Positions 8,363 through 12,887 of a stretch of 12,887 nt of DNA are shown here, piece by piece. Under the pieces are notes generated by a model. It was given only the letters and a program-made list of their open reading frames with translations. It was not told the DNA's origin and searched no databases. Each line of letters begins with the position of its first letter. Position 1 is the first letter of the stretch. The translations under genes were made by a program, and so were the position numbers. The stretch is from contig CANQXC010000018.1 in NCBI GenBank assembly GCA_947627785.1, positions 1 through 12,887 on the forward strand, in the 5' to 3' direction. Source of the DNA: an uncultured Clostridia bacterium. GTDB lineage: Bacteria > Bacillota > Clostridia > TANB77 > CAG-508.

Positions 8363-8872
8363 TTATACTAAAACAATAACTATTCCCAAACCTATAATCA
8401 CACCTAATTTTCTATACATTTGTTCACTTTTTTCTTTTTCTTTTTCTGCTTTTTTTATTTGCTCATCTAAAAAGCTAGAGGTTACCTCTATTTGACTTAT
8501 TTGCCCTTCTACATCTGTTGCTCCTAACAATTTACTTAAATCCTTCAATATATTTTTATCTTCCATATTTATATTTAATATATCTGTATCAATAGCCTTA
8601 TTCCATGCCTCTCCTGCTGTTAAAAAGCTCATATTATGACTTGCAATTTTAAATATACTTCCTATACTTGGCTCTATTGTACTAGATATTTGTTTAAAAA
8701 TTTCTGGCAACGGTTCATATGTAAATTTTATTTTAGTTTTAAACATATTTAGTGCATTTTTAAATTCTTTTAGTTCATCTACTCTGTATACATATTTTTG
8801 AGATTTTAGTATTCCTATAGCAGAACAAGTTAGAAATATACAGCTATAGATTAAAATTTTCATTACTAGCAT
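8363..8872 (-). CDS. spoIIIAB: Stage III sporulation protein AB (SpoIIIAB)
   Basis: SpoIIIAB is distantly related to type II secretion GspF proteins and is thought to partner the SpoIIIAA ATPase. The 169-residue product has a single N-terminal membrane helix (MLVMKILIYSCIFLTCSAIG), a cytosolic helical domain with RVDELKEFKNALNMFKTKI and FTAGEAW-like family positions, a lysine/glutamate-rich helix, and a C-terminal hydrophobic helix (LGVIIGLGIVIVLV). GGAGGAG lies about 5 bases before ATG 8872, which overlaps the spoIIIAA stop by 7 bases and implies translational coupling. An ATG at 8863 is an alternative start. About 94 AT-rich bases without evident features separate it from spoIIIAC. Confidence 0.93.
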   Translation of the reverse strand: MLVMKILIYSCIFLTCSAIGILKSQKYVYRVDELKEFKNALNMFKTKIKFTYEPLPEIFKQISSTIEPSIGSIFKIASHNMSFLTAGEAWNKAIDTDILNINMEDKNILKDLSKLLGATDVEGQISQIEVTSSFLDEQIKKAEKEKEKSEQMYRKLGVIIGLGIVIVLV

Positions 8873-9778
8873 ATTTTCTCCTCCACCCTCATAATTCTTC
8901 CATTTTCATTTGTTTTTAAAAATATTACCCTCTCTATTATTTTTTCATCAATTAACTCTTTTAATATTGGATTCTTAATTACGTCTTCATTTGATTCTCC
9001 ATGCGCAGTAAATATTCCTTTTACTCCTGAACATACAGCTTCTTTTATTGCTTCTACATCCCTTTTGGTTCCTATCTCATCTGCTGCTATTACTTGTGGT
9101 GACATTGACCTTACAAGCATTTTTATTCCTATTGGTTTAGGAATATTTTCTAATATATCTGTTCTTATTCCTATATCATTTTGTGGAATACCTTTATATA
9201 GTGCAGCAAGTTCTCCTCTTTCATCTACTAAGCCTACATTCATTCCATTAAAACTTATTTCTTCTATACCTGTACTAATACTCCTAACAATATCTCTTAA
9301 TAACGTAGTTTTTCCGCACACCTGGTGGTGATACTATTAATGTATTATATATTGAATTTTCTGGTATTTTTAATATGTATTGTAATGCTTTGTTTCCACA
9401 ACCTATAATTTGCTTTGCTATCCTAAAATTTATACTTGATATGTATTTTATGTTTATAACTTGACCATTTTCTATTACACAGTTTCCACTTATACCTACT
9501 CTATGGCCTCCTTGTATTGTTATGTAGCCATTACATATTTCACTTTGATAAGAATATATTGAATTATCACACATTATCTGTATTGTTTGCAAAATATCAT
9601 CATATGATATTCTTTTTCTTAAGATTTCTTGTTTGTCCATAAATTTAAGAGCAATAATACCATTACTCCTTATTCGTATTTCTTCCAAGGTGTTCATCTT
9701 TTCTTCTGTTTGTCCTTCAAAATTTTCTTTTAATATTTTGGAAATGTTTTTAGAAAAATAATTTAATATTCCAAGCAT
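8866..9778 (-). CDS. spoIIIAA: Stage III sporulation protein AA (SpoIIIAA) ATPase, read through one CGG +1 shift
   Basis: SpoIIIAA is a GspE/VirB11-like ATPase that powers the SpoIIIA channel from the mother-cell side. Codons 1-154 run from ATG 9778 and include the conserved GYITIQGGHRVGISGNCVIENG and IVSPPGV. There the zero frame reads GTG CGG AAA and stops ten codons later. Skipping the C at 9316 gives SPPGV-GKTTLLRDIVR, a perfect Walker A at about 151-158, then LVDERGELAA, the Walker B-like PQVIAADEIGT and ITAHGES-like FTAHGE motifs. Total 303 residues, the normal length. Without the shift there would be no P-loop and no ATPase. AAAAGGAG precedes the start, which sits inside a 16-bp inverted repeat. 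It follows the DUF120 gene by 58 bases. Confidence 0.95.
9314..9316 (-). other. CGG +1 recoding site in spoIIIAA, inside Walker A
   Basis: The codon context is GGT GTG CGG AAA. Skipping the C (9316) reads GTG GGA AAA ACT ACG = V G K T T. The recovered glycine is the invariant residue before the Walker lysine, which fixes the decoded amino acid as glycine by biochemical necessity. Confidence 0.93.
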
Positions 9779-9826
9779 ATTTTCTCCTTTTAAATCTTCT
9801 CTTTATATATATATGCTTGGAATATT
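9765..9826 (-). repeat. 16-bp perfect inverted repeat around the spoIIIAA ribosome binding site
   Basis: Arms 9765-9780 (aatattccaagcatat) and 9811-9826 (atatgcttggaatatt) are exact reverse complements, with a 30-base loop between them. In the mRNA the downstream arm contains the spoIIIAA AUG and its codons 2-5, and the loop contains the AAAAGGAG ribosome binding site. Folding would bury the start codon. There is no U tract, so it is not a terminator. Confidence 0.8.
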
Positions 9827-9836
9827 TCTTTTAGAA

Positions 9837-10206
9837 CTAATTTATTTCAATTACAATATTTTCTTCATCTTTTAAATTGTAAGTTTCTCTAAAGTTAATA
9901 TCTGATACAAGCTCTATTATTTTTAAATCATGATGTCCCTTACCTATTTGGTTCATTTCTGCTCTTACTATATATGCTGTGCCTTCTTTTATCTTACATT
10001 TTTTTACAAATACATTTTGTGTTCCACCATATTCTTCTGGTTTTATTATCCAGTCTGGTTTTATAACATAATCATTATCTAATTTTACATTTAGTGTTCC
10101 ATGGTATACCTTCATTTTTGTTTGCTTTTCAAATACTTTTTCTATTTTGCCGAACCCACATTTGGGCTGTGCCAAGTCCACTTGTAACTTTGCCATTTAA
10201 TTCCAT
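9837..10206 (-). CDS. CTP-dependent riboflavin kinase family protein (DUF120, archaeal RibK-like), read through one CGG +1 shift
   Basis: The family makes FMN from riboflavin using CTP and is best known from archaea. From ATG 10206, with AAGGAG about 8 bases upstream, the protein starts MELNGKVTSGLGTAQMWV, then meets GTT CGG CAA; the zero frame stops seven codons later. Skipping the C at 10152 gives V-GKIEKVFEK, then YHGTLNVKLD (Thr37 and Asn39 match the metal/nucleotide residues of the archaeal GTLNLKLD motif), and a C-terminus with IIELVSDINFRETYNLKDEENI, matching archaeal REQFNLKDGD. Total 122 residues. A naive start at ATG 10196 would lose the SGLG loop and has no ribosome binding site. 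Kinase activity is inferred from the family; a flavin-binding role without catalysis is possible. A consensus promoter lies directly upstream. Confidence 0.88.
10150..10152 (-). other. CGG +1 recoding site in the riboflavin kinase-like gene
   Basis: The codon context is GTT CGG CAA, codon 19 of the ORF with the good ribosome binding site. Skipping the C (10152) reads GTT GGC AAA ATA = V G K I and joins the SGLG N-terminus to the conserved domain. An ORF caller would hide this site by choosing the internal ATG at 10196. Confidence 0.88.
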
Positions 10207-10235
10207 ATTTTTTGCTCCTTCTATTTTTATATGGA

Positions 10236-10265
10236 ATTATACTACTTTTTTTATTTTCTTGTCAA
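10236..10265 (-). promoter_or_regulatory. Consensus sigma-A promoter upstream of the riboflavin kinase-like gene
   Basis: TTGACA (10260-10265) and TATAAT (10236-10241) are both perfect, with an 18-base spacer. The transcript would start near 10229, giving a leader of about 20 bases with an AAGGAG site. No riboswitch fits in this space. The spoIIIA genes lie downstream without an obvious terminator between. Confidence 0.88.
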
Positions 10266-10285
10266 GGAATGGCTTTTGATAAATT

Positions 10286-11185
10286 TTATTTTAATTTTTT
10301 GTTTACCAGTTTTTGTATTTCTTCAAAGTTGTAGCCTGCATCTACTAATCTCTTTTTTCTTTCTGCTCCGTTTCCCCATAATCCTTTAATTACTTCTTCA
10401 GCAATTGTATTTATATCTTTTTTTACAGGCTCATTAGAAGGTGCTTCACTAGAATTAACAATTACATTATCATTTACCCAACCTAAATTTCCATTATCTA
10501 ATAAATATGGATTTAATGCTCCAACAACTATTCTCGTAATTGTTCCAGTTGTTCTAGCGGGGTTTAATTTTTTTGTAGAATTACTTGCAACATATACTCC
10601 ATTTATTGTAACTTTGTCTCCTATTTTTCTACTATATGTAGGTGGTGCAGGACTTTCGGGTGCTTGATTTGCTCCATCTAATATGGCATTTACCTCTTTT
10701 GCTAGTTCTGGAAGTTTGTTTTCTAAGTAATTTCCTGGACATTGAGTTTTAGAAAACATATTGTGTTTTGTTAAGCTTCCATTAGGTGTTCCATCATATA
10801 CTAATCTAAAGTTATATCTTTTACATATATCTACACATAAATTAACTAATGAATTCCATGCTGCTTTAGATACTGGGTAATCACCTCCAATAGAACTATT
10901 AGATACTTCTATTGTAATTGCTTGGCAATCGTTAGATACAGAACTAGAGGTCCAAGCTCTGTTATCCTCATCAACATATTGTGCTATTCCTCCATCATTT
11001 CCGATTCCATAATTTGCACTTGCATTTCTATTAGGACTTTGGAATATTTTTCCACATTGAGCTGCTGTTAATACACTAGCCATGTGATGTGGAGTTATTT
11101 TACAAATTTTATACCCTTTTCTTCCAAGTGTATAATTACTTGGATTTGCTGCTACAACAGAGGTTGCCAAACTTGACTTTGCCAT
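10286..11185 (-). CDS. N-acetylmuramoyl-L-alanine amidase with SH3-like and Cpl-7 domains
   Basis: This 299-residue peptidoglycan hydrolase is predicted to cut the bond between muramic acid and the stem peptide. The Amidase_2/PGRP-like catalytic domain covers about 25-168, with probable zinc ligands His33 or His34, His141 and Cys149 (KHNMFSKTQCPG), and a GGIAQYVDEDNRAW segment. A proline-rich linker at 174-184 leads to an SH3-like wall-binding region (about 186-243). A single Cpl-7 repeat follows (about 258-297, with EVIKGLWGNGAERKKRL). There is no signal peptide, as in phage endolysins. Its ATG overlaps the stop of the preceding small ORF by one base. Position behind cwlJ-gerQ suggests a role in mother-cell lysis or germination; a domesticated phage lysin is likely. 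Both its CGG triplets are out of frame. Confidence 0.9.
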   Translation of the reverse strand: MAKSSLATSVVAANPSNYTLGRKGYKICKITPHHMASVLTAAQCGKIFQSPNRNASANYGIGNDGGIAQYVDEDNRAWTSSSVSNDCQAITIEVSNSSIGGDYPVSKAAWNSLVNLCVDICKRYNFRLVYDGTPNGSLTKHNMFSKTQCPGNYLENKLPELAKEVNAILDGANQAPESPAPPTYSRKIGDKVTINGVYVASNSTKKLNPARTTGTITRIVVGALNPYLLDNGNLGWVNDNVIVNSSEAPSNEPVKKDINTIAEEVIKGLWGNGAERKKRLVDAGYNFEEIQKLVNKKLK

Positions 11186-11277
11186 TATTCTTCACCTTCT
11201 TCTTTACAATTTGATAATACCTCTAACATTTCTGGAGTTAATTCTATTTCTCCATCAATAATTTCATTTTCATTCAT
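11185..11277 (-). CDS. Small acidic ORF of 30 residues, unrecognised
   Basis: The ORF starts at ATG 11277 with a GGAAGGA ribosome binding site about 9 bases upstream. It encodes MNENEIIDGEIELTPEMLEV and ten more residues, rich in Glu, with one Cys. Its TAA overlaps the amidase ATG (TAATG), the usual sign of coupled translation, and it follows gerQ by 25 bases. I do not recognise the family. It could be a small partner of the amidase or simply a leader peptide that couples translation. Confidence 0.6.
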   Translation of the reverse strand: MNENEIIDGEIELTPEMLEVLSNCKEEGEE

Positions 11278-11302
11278 TTTTTAAAATCCTTCCTTTCATA
11301 TC

Positions 11303-11620
11303 TTATATTTGAAAATTTGGATCATATATAAACGGACTTTCTGAAATTGTTACAAATTTTATTGAATATATATCACAATATAATAAATTTCTATCTTGGA
11401 TTGACCTAAGTACTATATAACTTGCCCCTACCTCTACTAAAATTCCTGTTCTATCTTCTAAATTGCTTGTTCCTATTAAAAATTCTACTCTAACTAATTT
11501 TCCAATATGTTGTCTTAAAAAAGCTGGTGTATATAAGTCATTTGTAACCGTTTCTGGTGTAAAACTATTACCCCCTACACTTGGTCTTTGGTAATTATTT
11601 CCTTGTGAATTATCTTCCAT
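11303..11620 (-). CDS. gerQ: Spore coat protein GerQ family
   Basis: GerQ is a coat protein needed for CwlJ to be positioned and to function in calcium-dipicolinate-triggered germination. The 105-residue product has a polar Asn/Gln-rich N-terminus (1-25), shorter than in Bacillus. The family domain follows: YTPAFLRQHIGKLVRVEFLI, then GILVEVGASYIVLRSIQDRN and LLYCDIYSIKFVTI, which line up with the Bacillus YIENILRLNKGK...GIIEAAGRDHIII...YLDYVTF pattern. AAGGAGG precedes ATG 11620. It starts 20 bases after the true shifted end of cwlJ, and this cwlJ-gerQ pairing supports both calls. Its CGG triplet (11548-11550) is out of frame. Confidence 0.85.
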   Translation of the reverse strand: MEDNSQGNNYQRPSVGGNSFTPETVTNDLYTPAFLRQHIGKLVRVEFLIGTSNLEDRTGILVEVGASYIVLRSIQDRNLLYCDIYSIKFVTISESPFIYDPNFQI

Positions 11621-11640
11621 ATTATCTTTCCTCCTTAAAT

Positions 11641-12089
11641 TTATGTATTAGCATATGATGGTGTTGGCCTATAAAAGCAGTGTTCGTGTATTCTTGTATG
11701 AAATGTACCGTGTACCATTATATGGAAATGTATTTGGGCATGTTGGTCTAAATGGATTCATGTACCATAAACAATCTCCTACTTCATTTATTTTATTTCC
11801 TGCTATTGCCCAATCTGCAATTTGATAGTGTATTTCCTGTGGAGATAAATTGTATATGTTTTGTGGATTGTAGTTATTATTAATTGTTTCGCTCACACAA
11901 TCAAATTGACCTTTCTGAAATATTATGTTTCTAATGCTTCCTCCTTGAGAAACTCTTCCATATTCTCCGCTCGCTACTATTTACTCTATTCATAATAATT
12001 GTTGCTACTGCTTTCATTCCTGTTTCGCCTTCTCCACCTGCTTCACATAGAACTAATCTTGCTATTAACTCTCTATCTGAAAAAGCCAT
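11641..12089 (-). CDS. cwlJ: Spore cortex-lytic cell wall hydrolase CwlJ, read through two CGG +1 shifts
   Basis: CwlJ is a coat-located hydrolase (Hydrolase_2/SleB family) that degrades the spore cortex during germination. From ATG 12089, with GGAGG 6 bases upstream, it reads MAFSDRELIARLVLCEAGGE, including the Glu16 region expected to be catalytic, up to IIMNRVNSSE. The first CGG lies there (GAG CGG AGA); skipping the C at 11969 gives GEYGRVSQGGSIRNIIFQKG and 86 codons to FPYNGT. The second CGG (ACA CGG TAC) then occurs; skipping the C at 11710 gives GTFHTRIHEHCFYRPTPSY, the invariant family C-terminus, with TAA at 11641. Total 148 residues, close to Bacillus CwlJ at about 142. The net two-base correction makes the length an exact multiple of three. 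It lies 22 bases after sigK and 20 before gerQ. I treat it as functional. Confidence 0.94.
11708..11710 (-). other. CGG +1 recoding site 2 in cwlJ
   Basis: The codon context is ACA CGG TAC. Skipping the C (11710) reads ACA GGT ACA TTT CAT = T G T F H, restoring the conserved G-T-[FY]-H-T-R-I run. Unshifted translation gives 12 unrelated residues and stops before the HEHCFY motif. Confidence 0.93.
11967..11969 (-). other. CGG +1 recoding site 1 in cwlJ
   Basis: CGG is codon 41 in the context GAG CGG AGA. Skipping the C (11969) reads GAG GGA GAA TAT GGA = E G E Y G, matching the GEY-G-R signature of the family. The zero frame stops 12 codons later at TAG. Confidence 0.92.
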
Positions 12090-12111
12090 TATCTTCCTCC
12101 CTTTTGTTTTT

Positions 12112-12810
12112 TTAAATTTCTTCTAGCTCATCATTTAGTTTTTTTATTGCTTTTGTTTCTATTCTAGATACATATGAACGTGATATTCCAAGCATTTTAG
12201 CCACTTCATTTTGCGTTTTTGGTTTCTTGCCTCCTAGCCCAAATCTTAACTCTATAATTATTTGCTCTCTCTTTTTTAGTACTGATTTTATTTTTTCATA
12301 TATTTGTTTCATTCTTAATTTAAAATCTATTTCATCTTCTATATTTTTTTCATCATTTTCTAATATATCTATTAGTGATATTTCATTATCGTCTTTGTCT
12401 TTTCCAATTGGTTCATTTAAATATACCTCTGCTCCAATCTTCTTCGTACTTCTTAAATACATTAATACTTCGTTTTCTATGCATCTTGAAGCATATGTTG
12501 CAAGTCTTACATTTTTATCTGTATTAAATGTGTTTATACCTTTTATTAGCCCTATTGTTCCTATTGAAATTAAATCATCTAATTCTAAATTTGGTATATT
12601 ATATTTTTTGCATATATGTGCAACTAGTCTTAAATTTCTTTCTATTAGTATATTTCTTGCTTCTTCATCTCCTTGCATATATTTTTCTAAATATTCTTTT
12701 TCTTCTTCTGGAGATAACGGTTCTGGAAATAAGCTATTATTTGATATGTACCCTAAAACGAAAAATGCTATTTTACAGAATTCTATAAAACTTGTTAAAT
12801 AAAATAACAA
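12112..12810 (-). CDS. sigK: RNA polymerase sporulation sigma factor SigK (pro-sigma-K)
   Basis: Sigma-K directs late mother-cell transcription of coat and germination genes. The 232-residue precursor starts MLFYLTSFIEFCKIAFFVLG, a hydrophobic pro-sequence that tethers it to membrane until cleaved by an intramembrane protease. The sigma core follows with YISNNSLFPEPLSPEEEKEYL, region 2 (ERNLRLVAHICKKY, DDLISIGTIGLIKGINTF, TYASRCIENEVLMYLR) and a region 4 helix-turn-helix (KTQNEVAKMLGISRSYVSRI). I chose the TTG at 12810, not ATG 12825, because a strong GGAGGTG (12817-12823) overlaps that ATG and sits 6 bases before the TTG. The gene is continuous, without a skin-type insertion. It is followed by cwlJ after 22 bases. 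It contains no CGG. Confidence 0.93.
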   Translation of the reverse strand: MLFYLTSFIEFCKIAFFVLGYISNNSLFPEPLSPEEEKEYLEKYMQGDEEARNILIERNLRLVAHICKKYNIPNLELDDLISIGTIGLIKGINTFNTDKNVRLATYASRCIENEVLMYLRSTKKIGAEVYLNEPIGKDKDDNEISLIDILENDEKNIEDEIDFKLRMKQIYEKIKSVLKKREQIIIELRFGLGGKKPKTQNEVAKMLGISRSYVSRIETKAIKKLNDELEEI

Positions 12811-12816
12811 AAAATG

Positions 12817-12823
12817 CACCTCC
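12817..12823 (-). promoter_or_regulatory. Ribosome binding site deciding the TTG start of sigK
   Basis: GGAGGTG lies 6 bases upstream of TTG 12810. The ATG at 12825 has its G within the site itself and no Shine-Dalgarno sequence of its own, so initiation there is unlikely. The TTG start also gives a pro-sequence of typical form. Confidence 0.75.
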
Positions 12824-12887
12824 ATTTATCTATAACAAATTATATGTTTTAGATAAATAATTGTGCATGACCTTTGTTAATTTATTT

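Noticed and set aside
10286..11620. Prophage remnant
   Set aside because: Only the amidase is phage-like. No holin, tail, integrase or attachment repeats are visible, and the neighbours are spore genes.
5424..11969. Simple reassignment of CGG to another amino acid (as reported for Gln or Trp in some Firmicutes)
   Set aside because: Reassignment would not change the reading frame. Here the downstream conserved sequence lies in the +1 frame at every CGG.
5201..12089. Treating spoIIIAA, spoIIIAE, spoIIIAG, cwlJ and the DUF120 gene as pseudogenes or assembly errors
   Set aside because: All seven lesions are the same kind (+1), at the same triplet (CGG), with no nonsense codons or other damage. 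The restored proteins have full family length and motifs.
77..12802. Plus-strand ORFs throughout the window
   Set aside because: They lie opposite strong minus-strand genes, are low-complexity Leu/Phe/Ser-rich translations of AT-rich antisense, and show no family motifs.
12811..12825. ATG at 12825 as the sigK start
   Set aside because: The GGAGGTG ribosome binding site overlaps it. TTG 12810 has correct spacing.
12839..12870. CATATAAT upstream of sigK as a sigma-E/sigma-K -10 element
   Set aside because: It resembles a -10 and is at a suitable distance, but no matching -35 lies at 14-15 bases. Such AT-rich matches are common by chance here.

Overview
The window is AT-rich and every supported gene lies on the minus strand. 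The gene content (sigK, cwlJ-gerQ, the complete spoIIIAA-AH operon, spoVG, recJ, rel) points to an endospore-forming low-GC Firmicute, most likely a clostridial lineage. Lineage is inferred from gene content only; the window has no rRNA.

Layout in transcription order, from high to low coordinates: (1) sigK (TTG start), cwlJ, gerQ, a 30-residue acidic ORF and an amidase with a Cpl-7 tail, packed as one probable operon. (2) A consensus sigma-A promoter, then an archaeal-type CTP-dependent riboflavin kinase family gene (DUF120). (3) spoIIIAA-AB-AC-AD-AE-AF-AG-AH, the mother-cell half of the forespore feeding-tube/secretion complex. (4) A sigma-H-like promoter, spoVG and a terminator. (5) recJ, rel and the first 15 codons of another gene. 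No gap without a gene exceeds 300 bases.

The main discovery is that five genes (the DUF120 gene, spoIIIAA, spoIIIAE, spoIIIAG and cwlJ) are each broken by one or two +1 frameshifts. All seven breaks fall exactly at an in-frame CGG triplet. Skipping the C and reading the following GGN as glycine restores family-typical protein every time: the Walker A of SpoIIIAA, the SGLG N-terminus of the riboflavin kinase, the last membrane segment of SpoIIIAE and both halves of CwlJ. A hand census of the coding strand finds 17 CGG triplets. Seven are in frame and all seven sit at a shift. Eight are out of frame inside intact genes and none is associated with a shift. Two are non-coding. There is no CGG read as an ordinary arginine codon, whereas CGT, CGA and AGA are used normally. 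This looks like systematic programmed +1 recoding at CGG (an unassigned codon with a skipped C, or a four-base CGGN = Gly codon), not decay or sequencing error.

How the genes work together: SigK is the late mother-cell sigma factor. CwlJ and GerQ make the coat-associated germination lysin and its partner. SpoIIIAA-AH build the channel joining mother cell and forespore. SpoVG is a sporulation-associated RNA/DNA-binding regulator. RecJ and Rel serve repair and the stringent response. The recoding sites lie in spore genes and in the riboflavin kinase-like gene, while rel, recJ, spoVG and sigK have none.
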